33,225 nt of DNA, taken from Prescottella agglutinans. Lineage in GTDB: Bacteria > Actinomycetota > Actinomycetes > Mycobacteriales > Mycobacteriaceae. Location of the stretch: contig NZ_RKLP01000014.1 in NCBI RefSeq assembly GCF_004011865.1, forward strand, positions 1 through 33,225, given 5' to 3'. Below the pieces are notes generated by a model. It was not told where the DNA came from and did not search any database. It was given only the letters and a program-made list of their open reading frames with translations. Shown here in pieces: positions 17,281 through 30,278 of the stretch; positions within the stretch are counted from its first letter, which is position 1; every line of letters begins with the position of its first letter. Made by a program: the position numbers and the translations under genes.

Positions 17281-19409
17281 TGGAGTCTCTGTCCTGTTCG
17301 TTCCGATAAGTCGATGTCCGTCACATCATCCCCCACCGTCGCCGGTCCCGCAGTGACATCAGACCCCGCGTCCTGCTCTGCGTCGCCGCCACCGAGCGCA
17401 TCGAGCACGGCCCGCGCGGTCGCGACACCGATGCCCGGCACCTCCGTGATCTCCTCGATCGTCGCGTCCCGCAGCCGCGCCACCGAACCGAAGTGCTTGA
17501 CGAGCGCGGTTCGCCGCGTCTCGCCCAGACCGCGCACCGAATCGAGCGCGGACGCCGTCATCCGCCGCGACCGCTTGCTGCGGTGGAACGTGATCGCGAA
17601 GCGGTGCGCCTCGTCGCGGACCCGCTGCAGCAGGTAGAGCGACTCGCTGGTGCGGGGCAGGATGACCGGGTCCTCCTCCCCCGGCACCCACACCTCCTCG
17701 AGCCGCTTCGCCAGGCCGATGACGGCGACGTCGGTGATGCCGAGTTCGTCGAGCACCTCCGCGGCCGCCGCGACCTGCGGGGCGCCGCCGTCGACCACGA
17801 ACAGGTTCGGCGGGTACGCGAACTTGCGGGGACGGCCGGTCGTCGGATCGAGGGCGGCCTCCGGCGCGAGATCGCCGCCGTCCCCGTCCACCCTTCCGGC
17901 CGCTCCGGCGTCCCGGTTGTGCCGCAGGAACCGTCGACGGGTGACCTCGGCGATGCTCGCGACGTCGTCGGAGCGGCCGTCTCCGGCAGCCTCCTTGATC
18001 GCGTAGTGCCGGTAGTCCGACTTGCGCGGCAACCCGTCCTCGAAGACGACCAGCGACGCCACGACGTCGGTGCCCTGCACGTGGCTGATGTCGACGCACT
18101 CGATCCGCAGCGGCGCCGAGTCGAGATCCAGCGCCTCCTGGATGCCCTGCAGCGCCGCCGACCGCGACGTGAAGTCGCCGGCCCGCTTCAGCTTGTGCTG
18201 CGCCAACGCCTCCTTCGCGTTCCGCTCGACGGTCTCCGCGAGCGCCTTCTTGTCGCCCCGCTGCGGGACCCGCAGCTTCACCGCCGAGCCGCGCAGCGCG
18301 CTCAGCCACTTCTGGACCTCGTCGGCATTGCGCGGCAGCACCGGCACCAGGACCTCGCGGGGCACGACGTTGGCCGGTTGGTCGGCCGGACTCCCGCCCG
18401 CGCCGAGGGCGGCCTGCTCACCGTAGAACTGGGTGAGGAACTGTTCGACCAGGATCGCGGCCTCCGAGTCGGCCCCGGCGGACCCGGAACCCGCGCCGTC
18501 CAGGGCGACGGCGTCGCGCTCGATGACGTCGCCGGCCTTCTCGACCACCCACCCACGCTGACCGCGCACCCGGCCGCCGCGGACGTGGAACACCTGGACC
18601 GCGACCTCGAGGTCGTCGGACGCGAACGCCACCAGGTCGGCGTCGGTGCCGTCACCGAGGACGACGGCCTGCTTCTCGAGTGCCTTCCTCAGTGCGCCGA
18701 CGTCGTCGCGCAGCCGGGCCGCGGTCTCGAAGTCGAGGTCCTCGGCCGCCTCCTGCATCCGGGCCTCGAGCTGTCGGACGAGCCGGTCGGTGCGGCCGGA
18801 CAGGAAGTCGCAGAAGTCCTCGACGATCTGCCGGTGCTCGGCGGCACTGACCCGGCCGACGCACGGCGCCGAGCACTTGTCGATGTAGCCGAGCAGGCAG
18901 GGCCGGCCGATCTGGTTGTGCCGCTTGAAGACCCCCGCCGAGCAGGTTCGCGCCGGGAACACCCGTAGCAGCAGGTCGAGGGTCTCGCGGATGGCCCACG
19001 CGTGCGAGTACGGACCGAAGTAGCGCACACCCTTGCGGCGCGGCCCGCGGTAGACGAACAGCCGCGGGAACTCCTCGTTGAGCGTCACCGCCAGCACCGG
19101 GTAGGTCTTGTCGTCCCGGTACCGGACGTTGAACCGCGGGTCGAACTCCTTGATCCAGTTGTACTCGAGCTGGAGCGCCTCGACCTCGGTGCTGACGACC
19201 GTCCACTCGACACTGCCCGCGGTGGTGACCATCTGCCGGGTCCGCGGGTGCAGCGACGAGACGTCGGCGAAGTACGAGTTGAGTCGCGAGCGCAGACTCT
19301 TCGCCTTGCCGACGTAGATCACGCGGCCGTGCGGATCACGGAACTTGTACACGCCCGGCTCCACCGGGATGGTTCCGGGCGCGGGACGATACGTCGAAGG
19401 ATCAGGCAC
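17277..19409 (-). CDS. uvrC: UvrABC system protein C
   Basis: The 710-aa excision nuclease subunit makes both incisions in nucleotide excision repair. Domain order: GIY-YIG nuclease (residues about 15-95; [18 protein letters not shown]), Cys-rich [23 protein letters not shown] motif (about 205-240), and RNase-H-like C-terminal nuclease ([28 protein letters not shown]). Two helix-hairpin-helix motifs close the protein ([40 protein letters not shown]). A glycine-rich insert at about 300-340 is typical of actinobacterial UvrC. The start is GTG 19409. A 4-bp overlap with rapZ suggests one transcript for repair, rapZ, yvcK and whiA. Confidence 0.97.
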   Translation of the reverse strand: MPDPSTYRPAPGTIPVEPGVYKFRDPHGRVIYVGKAKSLRSRLNSYFADVSSLHPRTRQMVTTAGSVEWTVVSTEVEALQLEYNWIKEFDPRFNVRYRDDKTYPVLAVTLNEEFPRLFVYRGPRRKGVRYFGPYSHAWAIRETLDLLLRVFPARTCSAGVFKRHNQIGRPCLLGYIDKCSAPCVGRVSAAEHRQIVEDFCDFLSGRTDRLVRQLEARMQEAAEDLDFETAARLRDDVGALRKALEKQAVVLGDGTDADLVAFASDDLEVAVQVFHVRGGRVRGQRGWVVEKAGDVIERDAVALDGAGSGSAGADSEAAILVEQFLTQFYGEQAALGAGGSPADQPANVVPREVLVPVLPRNADEVQKWLSALRGSAVKLRVPQRGDKKALAETVERNAKEALAQHKLKRAGDFTSRSAALQGIQEALDLDSAPLRIECVDISHVQGTDVVASLVVFEDGLPRKSDYRHYAIKEAAGDGRSDDVASIAEVTRRRFLRHNRDAGAAGRVDGDGGDLAPEAALDPTTGRPRKFAYPPNLFVVDGGAPQVAAAAEVLDELGITDVAVIGLAKRLEEVWVPGEEDPVILPRTSESLYLLQRVRDEAHRFAITFHRSKRSRRMTASALDSVRGLGETRRTALVKHFGSVARLRDATIEEITEVPGIGVATARAVLDALGGGDAEQDAGSDVTAGPATVGDDVTDIDLSERTGQRLQ

Positions 19410-19451
19410 GATTCAAGGCTAGTCGGCAGTACCGACGGTATTCGCTCGCAG

Positions 19452-21651
<2,200 letters not shown>

Positions 21652-21697
21652 GTGCTTGGGCTCCAAAATCTTGAACTGGTGTGCTCGAGTATGTCCC

Positions 21698-21750
21698 GGT
21701 GCATCGCTTCAGATGCACCTCAACAGTACGACCTTTCGATACGAGGTCGT
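21698..21750 (-). promoter_or_regulatory. Tandem stem-loops between ribE and ribBA
   Basis: The 98-nt gap between the ribE stop and the ribBA start contains two hairpins. Positions 21728-21734/21744-21750 pair as ACGACCT/AGGTCGT and touch the ribE stop codon. Positions 21698-21705/21712-21719 pair as GGTGCATC/GATGCACC with a 6-nt loop. There is no T-run after either. They could be an attenuator, a processing site or a stability element. No conserved FMN-riboswitch core is seen. Confidence 0.4.
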
Positions 21751-22370
21751 TATTCCGGCTGTCGGGCGGCGGCGGTGTGCAGACGCTCGACGTACTTGGC
21801 GATGACGTCGACCTCGAGGTTGACCGGGGTCCCCGGTTCCGCCGAGCCGAGGGTGGTGAGCGCGAGCGTCGTCGGGATCAACGAGATCTCGAAGTACTCG
21901 TCGCCGGGCTCACCGCCGAGCGCCGACACGGTCAGGGACACCCCGTCGACCGTGATCGATCCCTTCTCCACGACGTAGCGGGAGATGCTCGACGGCAGCG
22001 AGATGCGGACGACGGTCCAGTGCTCGGACGGGCTCCGGCTGATGACCGCACCCGTACCGTCGACGTGGCCCTGGACGATGTGACCACCCAGACGGCTGTT
22101 CACCGCGGCGGCCCGCTCGAGGTTGACCCGGCTGCCGACCTGGAGGGCGCCGAGGCTCGACCGCACGAGGGTCTCCCGCATCACGTCCGCAGTGAACGCC
22201 TCACCGTCGAGGACGTCGACGACCGTCAGGCACACACCGTTGACCGCGATCGAATCGCCGTGGCCGGCGTCAGCGGTGACCACGGGGCCACGGACCGTGA
22301 ACCGGGCCGCGTCCGCCAGGTCTTCCTTGGCGACGATCTCGCCGAGTTCTTCGACGATTCCGGTGAACAT
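21750..22370 (-). CDS. ribE: Riboflavin synthase, alpha chain
   Basis: The 206-aa enzyme dismutates two lumazines into riboflavin and the ribitylaminouracil. It consists of two similar lumazine-binding barrels. The first opens with the hallmark MFTGIVEELGEI and contains VNGVCLTV. The second opens with GGHIVQGHVDGTG and contains VDGVSLTV. The ATG at 22370 gives the canonical N-terminus with AAGGAG 11 bp upstream; GTG 22382 would lie too close to that site. The gene is called ribC in some actinobacteria. It lies 63 bp after ribD. Confidence 0.96.
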   Translation of the reverse strand: MFTGIVEELGEIVAKEDLADAARFTVRGPVVTADAGHGDSIAVNGVCLTVVDVLDGEAFTADVMRETLVRSSLGALQVGSRVNLERAAAVNSRLGGHIVQGHVDGTGAVISRSPSEHWTVVRISLPSSISRYVVEKGSITVDGVSLTVSALGGEPGDEYFEISLIPTTLALTTLGSAEPGTPVNLEVDVIAKYVERLHTAAARQPE

Positions 22371-22389
22371 CTCTTCGCTCACTCCTTCG

Positions 22390-22432
22390 GATCCCGGAGG
22401 ATCGGTTCGGCGGTGATCCCGGACGGGATCAC
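22390..22432 (-). promoter_or_regulatory. Tandem, mutually competing hairpins between ribD and ribE
   Basis: Just after the ribD stop, GTGATCCCG (22413-22421) pairs perfectly with CGGGATCAC (22424-22432). Nearer ribE, GATCC/GGATC arms around 22390-22402 form a second hairpin. The GATCCC/GGGATC halves of the two can also cross-pair, so alternative structures are possible directly upstream of the ribE ribosome site AAGGAG. A regulatory role is inferred. Confidence 0.35.
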
Positions 22433-22433
22433 G

Positions 22434-23483
22434 TCACGGACGGTCCCAGGCCGCGGGGCGGCCCGCTCGTTCCGGGACCAGGTTCAACAACACGTCGTCG
22501 CCGATCGTCTCGACGCTCTCTCGACGAAACCGTAACGCCTCGGCAATGGTCCGGACCCCCGCGCCTTCCACTGCGTGGGACCCTGCGCCCAACACCACGG
22601 GCGCGATGTAGGCCTGGATCCGGTCGATCCGACCGGCCGCGAGGAAGGCCCCCGCCAGCCGCGGCCCGCCCTCGACCAGCACGTCGTCCTGATCAGCGAG
22701 GGCGGCCAGGACGTCGGCGACGTCATGGGTGCGCAGTACCAGCGTGGGGGCCGCCGCGTCGAGGACCTTCGCGGTGGGTGGGATCGCGCGCTTCCCCACC
22801 ACCACCCGCAGCGGTTGGTGCGGGGCGAGGGAGCCGTCGGGCAGGCGGGCCGTCAACCACGGATCGTCCGCCAGCACGGTCCCGGTACCGACGACGATCG
22901 CGTCGAGCCGTGCCCGGTCGGCGTGCACGCGTGCGCGCGCCGCGGGTCCGGTGATCCACTGGCTCGTCCCGTCCGCGGCGGCGCTGCGGCCGTCGAGGGT
23001 CGCGGCGAACTTCCAGGTCACGTGCGGCCGACCGGTTCGCTGCCGGTGCAGCCAGGCACGGAGCGGCCCGCGTTCGACGTCGTCGGCGAGCATGCCCCCG
23101 GACACCGCGACACCGGCCGTGCGGAGCGTGTCGGCGCCGCCGGAGGCCGCGGGGTTGGGATCGCCCACCGCGTAGTGCACCGCCGCGATCCCGGCATCGA
23201 CCAGCGCCTGCGAACACGGCCCGGTGCGTCCGTAGTGGTTGCATGGTTCGAGCGTGACGACAGCGGTGCCGCCCCGCGCGCGGTCGCCTGCCTCGGTCAG
23301 CGCGACGACCTCGGCGTGCGGTCCGCCGGGCGGCTGGGTGGCGCCGATCCCGACGACCTCGCCGGACGCGTCGAGGATCACCGCCCCGACTGGCGGATTC
23401 GGGCTCGTGGTGCCCCGGACCCCGTGGGAGGCGTCGATCGCGAGGCGCATCGCGGCCTCGTGAACGCGCGCTGACGTCGTCAC
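22434..23483 (-). CDS. ribD: Bifunctional riboflavin deaminase/reductase RibD
   Basis: The 349-aa product covers the second and third steps from GTP. The N-terminal zinc deaminase has GPHAEVVAL and TLEPCNHYGRTGPCSQAL (His plus two Cys for zinc, Glu for proton transfer). The C-terminal NADPH reductase has VTWKFAATLDGRSAAADG, SQWITG, and DDVLVEGGPRLAGAFL. The start is GTG 23483, 10 bp after the rpe stop, with a weak ribosome site. It is first of the rib genes, downstream of rpe. Confidence 0.96.
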   Translation of the reverse strand: MTTSARVHEAAMRLAIDASHGVRGTTSPNPPVGAVILDASGEVVGIGATQPPGGPHAEVVALTEAGDRARGGTAVVTLEPCNHYGRTGPCSQALVDAGIAAVHYAVGDPNPAASGGADTLRTAGVAVSGGMLADDVERGPLRAWLHRQRTGRPHVTWKFAATLDGRSAAADGTSQWITGPAARARVHADRARLDAIVVGTGTVLADDPWLTARLPDGSLAPHQPLRVVVGKRAIPPTAKVLDAAAPTLVLRTHDVADVLAALADQDDVLVEGGPRLAGAFLAAGRIDRIQAYIAPVVLGAGSHAVEGAGVRTIAEALRFRRESVETIGDDVLLNLVPERAGRPAAWDRP

Positions 23484-23493
23484 GAGGGGCTCG

Positions 23494-24177
23494 TCAGATC
23501 GACAGCGTCAGGTGCGGCGAAGCCTTGGCGGCCTGCTCCCGCAGCCCGCGGACGGCGGCGGCGGGATCGGCGGCGCCGTAGACGGCCGACCCTGCGACGA
23601 AGCAGTCGACGCCCGCCTCCGCGGCCTGCTCGACGGTGTCGGCGTTGATGCCGCCGTCGATCTCGACCAGCAGTCGCAGCTCACCGGAGTCGACGAGCTT
23701 GCGGACGGCGCGCGCCTTGTCCAGCACGGCGGGGATGAACGACTGGCCGCCGAAGCCCGGTTCGACGCTCATCACCAGCAGCGTGTCGAAGTTCTTCAGG
23801 ATCTCGAGGTACGGCTCGATCGGCGTGTTCGGCTTGACGCTCAGGCCCGCCTTGGCGCCGGCGGCGCGGATGTCGCGGGCCACCGCGACCGGATCGTCGG
23901 TGGCCTCGGCGTGGAACGTGACGTTGTGCGCGCCGGCCTCCGCGTACGGCGGCGCCCAGCGGCCCGGATCGTCGATCATCAGGTGGCAGTCGAGCGGGAT
24001 GTCGGTGGCCTTGAGCAGGCTCTGCACGACCGGCAGGCCGAGCGTGAGGTTCGGCACGAAGTGGGCGTCCATCACGTCCACGTGCAGCCAGTCGGCTCCG
24101 GCGACGGCGTCGGCCTCCTCGGCGAGGCGCGCGAAGTCGGCGGAGAGAATGGACGGAGCGATCATCGGGGTTGCCAC
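23494..24177 (-). CDS. rpe: Ribulose-phosphate 3-epimerase
   Basis: The 227-aa TIM-barrel enzyme interconverts ribulose 5-phosphate and xylulose 5-phosphate in the pentose phosphate pathway. Signatures are [29 protein letters not shown] with the metal-binding His/Asp, [19 protein letters not shown], and VEIDGGI. The start is GTG 24177; Met5 is an alternative. Its substrate is also the RibBA substrate, a likely reason for conserved linkage to rib genes. It lies 10 bp after the GH65 gene, suggesting co-transcription. Confidence 0.97.
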   Translation of the reverse strand: MATPMIAPSILSADFARLAEEADAVAGADWLHVDVMDAHFVPNLTLGLPVVQSLLKATDIPLDCHLMIDDPGRWAPPYAEAGAHNVTFHAEATDDPVAVARDIRAAGAKAGLSVKPNTPIEPYLEILKNFDTLLVMSVEPGFGGQSFIPAVLDKARAVRKLVDSGELRLLVEIDGGINADTVEQAAEAGVDCFVAGSAVYGAADPAAAVRGLREQAAKASPHLTLSI

Positions 24178-24187
24178 GGGGGCGAGT

Positions 24188-26563
24188 TTAGTCGGCAGGC
24201 GCCGACGCCCCGACGCTGCCGGGGTATCGCCGCGCGGGTTCCCGGCCCGGCGGCTGCGTCACCACCGGACCCGCCGGCGGGTGGACCGTCGGCATCACCC
24301 GAACCTCTCTGCCGCGCAACGTCACCGAAGTTCCGTCGTGGCCCAGGGTCAGCTCGTCACCGTGGACGAGCCGGTACCGCGTCTCGTTCCGGTCGATCTC
24401 GACCCGCAACCGGCACCCCGCCGCGGCGACGCCGAACGCGAGCCGATCGATGCCGCGCGGGAGCGTCGGCCGGAACGTCAGCCCCGACCGTCGGCGCCGC
24501 GCCCCGCCGAACCCCTGCACCAGCGCGATCCAGATGCCGGCCAGCGATGCCAGGTGCAGACCGTCGCTCGTGTTGTGCTCCAGGTCGAGCAGATCGATCA
24601 GCGCCGTCTCCCCCAGGTAGTCGTAGGCCAGGTCCATCGCCCCGACATCCGCGGCGACCACCGCCTGGCTGCACGCCGACAGCGACGAATCCCGCACCGT
24701 CATCCGCTCGTAGTACGAGAAGTTCCGCGCCCGCTCCTCGGCGGTGAACGCGTCGGGCACCCACTGCATCGCCAATACGACGTCGGCCTGCTTGACCACC
24801 TGCTTGCGGTAGAGATCGAAGTACGGATAGTGCAGCAGCAGCGGATAGTTCTCGGACGGTGTCGCTGCGAAGTCCCACACCTGACGGTCGGTGAATCCCG
24901 ACGACTGCGGGTGCACACCGAAGCGTTCGTCGTACGGCACGTACATGCGGTCGGCCGCAGTCCGCCACCCGCCGACCTCCTCGTCGGTGACGCCGAGATC
25001 CGGCATCCGATCGCGATGCCGTTCGACGATCCCCACCGCCGCGGTCAGGTTCTCGCGCGCCATCAGGTTGGTGTACAGGTCGTTTCGCACCAGTGCGCTG
25101 TACTCGTCCGGGCCGGTGACGCCGTCGATCCGGAACCGCCCGTCCTCGTCGAAGTAGCCGAGGGATCGCCACAGCCGTGCCGTCTCCACCAGCAGGTCCA
25201 GTCCCTCCGTGCGCTCGAAGTCGGTGTCGCCGTTGGCCCGCAGATATCCGATGACGGCTCGAGCGATGGCGGCGTTGACGTGGAACGCGGCGGCCCCGGC
25301 CGGCCAGTACCCACTGCATTCCTTGCCGGTGATGGTCCGCCACGGGAACGCCGCACCGCCGAATCCCAGCTGCCGGGCCCGAACCCGGGTCGTCTCCAAC
25401 GTGGAGTGCCGCCAGCGCAGCGCGTGGGCGACGGCCTGCGGGAAGACCGACGTCAGGACCGGGAGCACGAACATCTCGGTGTCCCAGAACGCGTGGCCGT
25501 CGTAGCCGCGACCGGTGAGCCCCTTGGAGGCGATCGCGACGCCTTCGGCGCGTGCAGACGCCTGCAGGATGTGGAACAGCGCGAACCGAACCGCCTGCTG
25601 CACCTCCGGGTCACCCTCGACGACCACGTCGGCGCGCTCCCAGAACGCATCCAGGAACGCGCGCTGTTCGGAAACCAGCCCGTCCCAACCGGTTTCCCGC
25701 GCGATCGTCAGCTCGCCGGCCACCTCGTCGCGCATGGCCGGTGCGGTCCGCCGAGCCGACCACGCGTGAGCGACGTACTTGACCATCCTCACCTGCTCGC
25801 CGGACGCGAGCTGCGACGCGATCGTGACCCGCCCCTGATCCGGGTAGCTCTCGGACTCGACGTGCAGGTGCGGGCCCGACACCTCGTGATCCATACCGAC
25901 GGCCACGCGCAGCCCGCTCTCGCCCGTCGTGTGGATGAGCTGCACCCGGGCGTCGTGGTCGAAGTTCTCCTCGGCGACCAGCGGCTCGGCCAGCACCGCT
26001 GCCGCGCGCGGATCCGCCTCGGGCTCGGGCATCGGCTCGTTCGCGACCAACTCGGACTGCATTACCACCCGGGCCGGGCCGTCGAGCGGCTCGACCCGGA
26101 AGTCGACGGCGCCGATCGCCCGCTGCGTGAACGACGCCATCCTGGTGGCGCTCACCCGCACGGTCCGACCGGCGGGCGAGCACCACTCCACGGTGCGCCG
26201 CAGCAGCCCGGCCCGCAGGTCGAGTTCCTGTTCGTGCCTGAGGATCTGTCCCCGCCGGACGTCGAACGGCTCGTCGTCGATCAGCAGCCGCACGATCTTG
26301 CCGTCCGTGATGTTGATGATGGTCTCGCCGGAGTTCGGGTAGCCGTACCCCGGCTCGGCGTACGGCATGGGGCGGACCTCGTAGACCCCGGACAGGTAGC
26401 TGCCCGGCAATCCGTGCGGATCCCCCTCGTCCAGGTTGCCCCGCCAGCCGAGGTGACCGTTGGAGACGGTGAACAGCGACTCGGTCTGCGCGAGGACCTC
26501 GAGATCGAGGCTCGTCGCACGCAGACTCCAGGGCTCGACGGGAAAGGCGGGATGAGTGATCAC
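24188..26563 (-). CDS. GH65-family glycoside phosphorylase (trehalose/kojibiose/maltose phosphorylase type)
   Basis: The 791-aa product has the full GH65 layout: N-terminal beta-sandwich, helical (alpha/alpha)6 barrel and small C-terminal beta domain. Conserved segments are [39 protein letters not shown] (about 345), the acid catalyst Glu in [12 protein letters not shown] (about 484), [10 protein letters not shown] (about 588) and the phosphate-site region [14 protein letters not shown] (about 662). Family members phosphorolyse alpha-glucosides to glucose 1-phosphate. The closest match by architecture is the mycobacterial GH65 protein, usually beside a beta-phosphoglucomutase gene, which is absent here. 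Exact substrate cannot be told. The start is GTG 26563, with GGGAGG about 10 bp upstream. Confidence 0.9.
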   Translation of the reverse strand: MITHPAFPVEPWSLRATSLDLEVLAQTESLFTVSNGHLGWRGNLDEGDPHGLPGSYLSGVYEVRPMPYAEPGYGYPNSGETIINITDGKIVRLLIDDEPFDVRRGQILRHEQELDLRAGLLRRTVEWCSPAGRTVRVSATRMASFTQRAIGAVDFRVEPLDGPARVVMQSELVANEPMPEPEADPRAAAVLAEPLVAEENFDHDARVQLIHTTGESGLRVAVGMDHEVSGPHLHVESESYPDQGRVTIASQLASGEQVRMVKYVAHAWSARRTAPAMRDEVAGELTIARETGWDGLVSEQRAFLDAFWERADVVVEGDPEVQQAVRFALFHILQASARAEGVAIASKGLTGRGYDGHAFWDTEMFVLPVLTSVFPQAVAHALRWRHSTLETTRVRARQLGFGGAAFPWRTITGKECSGYWPAGAAAFHVNAAIARAVIGYLRANGDTDFERTEGLDLLVETARLWRSLGYFDEDGRFRIDGVTGPDEYSALVRNDLYTNLMARENLTAAVGIVERHRDRMPDLGVTDEEVGGWRTAADRMYVPYDERFGVHPQSSGFTDRQVWDFAATPSENYPLLLHYPYFDLYRKQVVKQADVVLAMQWVPDAFTAEERARNFSYYERMTVRDSSLSACSQAVVAADVGAMDLAYDYLGETALIDLLDLEHNTSDGLHLASLAGIWIALVQGFGGARRRRSGLTFRPTLPRGIDRLAFGVAAAGCRLRVEIDRNETRYRLVHGDELTLGHDGTSVTLRGREVRVMPTVHPPAGPVVTQPPGREPARRYPGSVGASAPAD

Positions 26564-26639
26564 GACGTCCGAACCTCCCAGTCGCCTGCCGAATCCTTCT
26601 GAGACGGACCCGTCAGTTCACGCTAGGACACCCGCGCCG

Positions 26640-27683
26640 TCACGGCACGAGAACGGCCGCACCACCGAACACCCCGCCGGCGAGGTCCGCGAGCGCCTTG
26701 TCGGCGGCGTCGAGCGGATAGCGGTGAGCGCTCACCCGCAGGCGGTGCTGCTGCGCGAACGCGAGGAACTCCTTCGCGTCCTGCCGGGTGTTCGCGGTGA
26801 CGCTGCGGACCTGCCGTTCCCGGAACAGGTGCCGCTGGTAGTTCAGCGGAGGGATGTCGCTGAGGTGGATGCCGGCGAGCGCGAGTGTGCCACCGGCGTC
26901 GAGCGCCTCCAGCGCGGGCGGCACGAGGTCCCCGGCCGGGGCGAAGAGGATCGCGGAGTCCAGCGGTTCCGGCGGCGGGTCGGCCGCCCCCTGCACCGAC
27001 GCCGCGCCCAGGCTGAACGCCAGTTCGCGGGCCTCCTCGCCGCGGGTCATCACGTGGACGCGGGCGCCGCGGGCCAGCGCGACCTGGGCCGTGAGGTGGG
27101 CGCTGCCGCCGAAGCCGTAGATCCCCAGACGACCCCCCTCCGGCAGGTCGGCGCGCTGGAGCGAGCGGTAGCCGATAATGCCCGCGCACAGCAGCGGCGC
27201 GATCTCCACGATCGGGTACCCGGTGGGAAGCTCGAGCGCGTAGTCGGCGGGCACCGTCGTGTACTCGGCGTAGCCGCCGTCGGCGTCCCACCCGGTGTAC
27301 GTCGAGTACGGGCACAGGTTCTCGTCACCCCGGACGCAGTAGCGGCAGTGCCCACACGTGCCTCGCAGCCACGCGATGCCGACCCGCTGCCCCACCTCGA
27401 ATCGGCCGCCCGCATCCGCGCCCACCCCGACGACCTCGCCGACGATCTCGTGGCCGGGGATCACGTTGAGTCGGTGCGGCGGCAACTCGCCCTCCACCAC
27501 GTGCAGGTCGGTCCGGCACACGCCGCACGCGAGGACCTTGACCAGCAGGTCCCTGCTGGTGGGGCGCGGTAGCAGTTCGCGACCGATCTGGAGCGGGCGA
27601 CCGGCCAGCGGCCCGGGTCTGGTGGTACGCCAGGCGCGCATCGTGGTGGTCGCCGTCGTGGTTCGTGTGGTCTCGCTCGGCAT
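26640..27683 (-). CDS. Zinc-dependent alcohol dehydrogenase (AdhA-like)
   Basis: The 347-aa medium-chain dehydrogenase oxidises or reduces alcohols and aldehydes. Catalytic zinc ligands are seen in [16 protein letters not shown] and [12 protein letters not shown], and the structural-zinc cysteines in [15 protein letters not shown]. The Rossmann segment is [17 protein letters not shown]. It resembles mycobacterial AdhA-type enzymes. ATG 27683 adds a low-complexity Thr-rich N-terminus; [10 protein letters not shown] (ATG 27641) is a reasonable alternative, neither with a strong ribosome site. It is divergent from phosphoketolase, 76 bp upstream of GH65. Confidence 0.9.
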   Translation of the reverse strand: MPSETTRTTTATTTMRAWRTTRPGPLAGRPLQIGRELLPRPTSRDLLVKVLACGVCRTDLHVVEGELPPHRLNVIPGHEIVGEVVGVGADAGGRFEVGQRVGIAWLRGTCGHCRYCVRGDENLCPYSTYTGWDADGGYAEYTTVPADYALELPTGYPIVEIAPLLCAGIIGYRSLQRADLPEGGRLGIYGFGGSAHLTAQVALARGARVHVMTRGEEARELAFSLGAASVQGAADPPPEPLDSAILFAPAGDLVPPALEALDAGGTLALAGIHLSDIPPLNYQRHLFRERQVRSVTANTRQDAKEFLAFAQQHRLRVSAHRYPLDAADKALADLAGGVFGGAAVLVP

Positions 27684-27894
27684 GCCGGATCCGTACTTCG
27701 TCGTCGGCGATGGGTTACAGCCGGTACGCGACAGCGTCGGAGGTGCCGGTTGTCGTCTCTTCCAAGGATGCCTGGTTCCGCGCGCTCGCGACAGGGGGAA
27801 TCGGAGGAACCGGTCGCGTCGCGCAAAGCTGTGGCGAGGGGCGCTCGCTCCAGTCAGGATGGAAGCACCTTCGCCCGATCGGAGGGTCGACCCA
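27684..27894. promoter_or_regulatory. Divergent intergenic region between alcohol dehydrogenase and phosphoketolase
   Basis: This 211-bp region should contain both promoters. An inverted repeat GGTTCC...GGAACC is present within about 27770-27815, and GGAGGG (27881-27886) is the phosphoketolase ribosome site. No clear promoter hexamers were identified. The layout suggests coordinated control of the two genes. Confidence 0.35.
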
Positions 27895-30258
27895 GTGGAC
27901 ACCAGCCCAGACGACGATCTCGAACGGCTCCACCGGTACTGGATGGCGGCCAACTATCTGACGGTGGCGCAGATCTATCTGCGCGACAACGTGCTGCTGC
28001 GCAGGCCGCTGGTGCCGCCCGACATCAAGCCACGCCTGCTCGGCCACTGGGGCACCAGCCCCGGACTGTCGCTCGTGTACGCGCACCTGAATCGGCTGAT
28101 CCGACGCACCGACGCCGACGTGCTGTTCGTCGCGGGCCCCGGCCACGGCGGCCCCGCTGTCGTCGCGAACACCTACCTCGAGGGCACGTACTCGCAGCTG
28201 TACCCGGACGTCACACAGGACGAAGCCGGGCTGCGGCGGTTGGCACGGCAGTTCTCCACGCCCGGCGGCATCCCGAGCCATTCCGGGGTGGAGACGCCGG
28301 GATCCGTGAACGAGGGCGGCGAACTCGGGTACTCGCTCGCGCACGCCGCGGGCGCGGCCATGGACAACCCCGATCTGATCGTCGCGTGTGTCGTCGGTGA
28401 CGGCGAGGCCGAGACCGGGCCGCTGTCGGGGTCGTGGAAGGCCCCGTTCTTCCTCGATCCGGCACGCGACGGGGCCGTACTCCCGATCCTGCACCTCAAC
28501 GGGTACAAGATCTCGGGCCCGACCGTGCTGGGACGCCGCACCGACGACGAGGTGCTGGCGCTGCTGCACGCTTTCGGCTGGGATCCCGTGCTGGTCGCCG
28601 GGGACGATCAGCCGCAGGTTCACCGGGACATGGCCGAGACCCTCGACCGCGCCCACACCGCGATCACCCGGATCCGCCGCGACGCCCGGGAATCCGGCTT
28701 CACGGAGCGCCCGCGATGGCCGGCGATCGTCCTGCGCACGCCGAAGGGGTGGACGGGCCCGACCATCGTGGACGGCCTCGAGGTCGAGGGCACGTTCCGC
28801 GCGCACCAGGTACCGGTCGCCGACGTCCGTGACGACCCGGAGCACCTGCGGATCCTCGAACAGTGGATGCTGTCGTACCGGCCCGAGGAACAGTTCGACC
28901 CTCAGGGCCGACTGGTCCCCGAGCTGGCGGCGCTGGCGCCGGCCGGCGACCGACGCATGGGCTCGAACCCGCACGCCGACGGCGGCGAACTCCTGCGCCC
29001 GCTCGACCTGCCCGACGCCGACCGGTACGCCGTCGACGTGCCGTCCCCGGGCGCGGTCCACCACGAGACCACCCGGCCCCTGGGCGAGTTCCTCCGCGAC
29101 GTCTACGTCGCCAACCCCGACAACTTCCGGCTGTTCTGCCCCGACGAGACCAACAGCAACCGACTCGGCGCGGTGTTCGAGGTGACCGACCGCTGCTTCG
29201 TGGGCACCGTGGTTCCCGCCGACGATCACGTCAGCCCTCACGGACGGGTGATGGAGGTGCTGTCGGAGCACCTGTGCCAGGGCTGGCTCGAGGGCTACCT
29301 CCTCACCGGCCGGCACGGGCTGTTCGCGACGTACGAGGCCTTCGCGATGGTCAGCGCCTCGATGACCATCCAGCACGCCAAGTGGCTCGAGCGCTCCCGC
29401 TCCATCGACTGGCGTGCCCCGGTGGCGAGCCTGAACATCCTGCTGACGTCGACGTGCTGGCGCAACGACCACAACGGGTTCTCCCACCAGGGGCCCGGCC
29501 TGATCGACACCGTCCTGTCGCTGTCGGGCGGCGTCACCCGGGTGTACCTCCCGCCGGACGCGAATTCGCTGCTGGTGGTTGCCGAGCGGGTGTTCGCGTC
29601 CCGTGACTGCGTCAACCTGCTCGTGGTGGACAAGCAGTCCCACCCGCAGTACCTGACGCTCGACCAGGCACGCGAGCACGTCGCGGCCGGTGCGTCGGTG
29701 TGGGACTGGGCCGGGACCGAGAGCGGCGACGGCCGCGAACCCGACATCGTGCTGGCGTGCGTGGGCGACGTGCCCACCGAGGAGACCCTCGCGGCCGCTG
29801 CGCTGCTGCGCGGGCACGTGCCCGACCTCCGGGTCCGGGTGGTCAACGTCGTCGACCTGATGTCGATGGCGCCGGCCGACATCCACCCGCACGGGCGCCG
29901 ACACGACGCGTTCGAGGAACTGTTCACCGAGGACGTCGACGTCGTCGTCGCGTGGCACGGCTACGCCCGCGCGTTCCACCAACTGCTGCACGGCCGCGCG
30001 AACCCCGATCGGTTCCACGTCCGCGGCTACACCGAGCAGGGCACGACCACCACCCCGTTCGACATGGTGGTGCTCAACCACATGAGCCGCTACCACCTCG
30101 CCATCGAGGCGCTGCGCCGCTGCCGTCGGGCACCCGACGGTGCCGCCGAGTTGACGGGCTACTGCGAGCGGATGCTCGAGCGCCACCACGCCTATGTCCG
30201 CGAACACCTCGAGGACATGCCGGAGGTGCGGGGCTGGGTGTGGCCGGAACCGGTGTGA
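27895..30258 (+). CDS. xfp: Phosphoketolase (xylulose-5-phosphate/fructose-6-phosphate)
   Basis: The 787-aa thiamine-diphosphate enzyme cleaves xylulose 5-phosphate (and often fructose 6-phosphate) with inorganic phosphate to acetyl phosphate plus glyceraldehyde 3-phosphate or erythrose 4-phosphate. Motifs are [27 protein letters not shown] (about 81), [20 protein letters not shown], and the ThDP-binding [14 protein letters not shown] (about 167) with Asn in [12 protein letters not shown]. Further motifs are [14 protein letters not shown], and [14 protein letters not shown]. The GTG at 27895 is chosen because GGAGGG lies 8 bp upstream and the first residues fit the family. ATG 27859 lacks a site. 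It is alone on the plus strand amid minus-strand genes. Confidence 0.95.
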   Translation: MDTSPDDDLERLHRYWMAANYLTVAQIYLRDNVLLRRPLVPPDIKPRLLGHWGTSPGLSLVYAHLNRLIRRTDADVLFVAGPGHGGPAVVANTYLEGTYSQLYPDVTQDEAGLRRLARQFSTPGGIPSHSGVETPGSVNEGGELGYSLAHAAGAAMDNPDLIVACVVGDGEAETGPLSGSWKAPFFLDPARDGAVLPILHLNGYKISGPTVLGRRTDDEVLALLHAFGWDPVLVAGDDQPQVHRDMAETLDRAHTAITRIRRDARESGFTERPRWPAIVLRTPKGWTGPTIVDGLEVEGTFRAHQVPVADVRDDPEHLRILEQWMLSYRPEEQFDPQGRLVPELAALAPAGDRRMGSNPHADGGELLRPLDLPDADRYAVDVPSPGAVHHETTRPLGEFLRDVYVANPDNFRLFCPDETNSNRLGAVFEVTDRCFVGTVVPADDHVSPHGRVMEVLSEHLCQGWLEGYLLTGRHGLFATYEAFAMVSASMTIQHAKWLERSRSIDWRAPVASLNILLTSTCWRNDHNGFSHQGPGLIDTVLSLSGGVTRVYLPPDANSLLVVAERVFASRDCVNLLVVDKQSHPQYLTLDQAREHVAAGASVWDWAGTESGDGREPDIVLACVGDVPTEETLAAAALLRGHVPDLRVRVVNVVDLMSMAPADIHPHGRRHDAFEELFTEDVDVVVAWHGYARAFHQLLHGRANPDRFHVRGYTEQGTTTTPFDMVVLNHMSRYHLAIEALRRCRRAPDGAAELTGYCERMLERHHAYVREHLEDMPEVRGWVWPEPV

Positions 30259-30278
30259 CCGGGCCGGCGGGCCCGGTC
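30257..30278. terminator. Hairpin between phosphoketolase and SDR genes
   Basis: Perfect 9-bp arms GACCGGGCC/GGCCCGGTC (30257-30265 and 30270-30278) surround a 4-nt loop, overlapping both convergent stop codons. It is GC-rich without a T-run. It is a likely shared terminator. Confidence 0.6.

Noticed and set aside
21652-21749. FMN riboswitch upstream of ribBA
   Set aside because: The gap is under 100 nt and lacks the conserved RFN core segments. Only two short hairpins are present.
23636-26602. Open plus-strand frame of about 990 codons opposite rpe and GH65
   Set aside because: Antisense shadow. All catalytic motifs lie on the minus strand.
27715-30207. Open minus-strand frame of about 830 codons opposite phosphoketolase
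   Set aside because: Low-complexity translation opposite a fully conserved enzyme.
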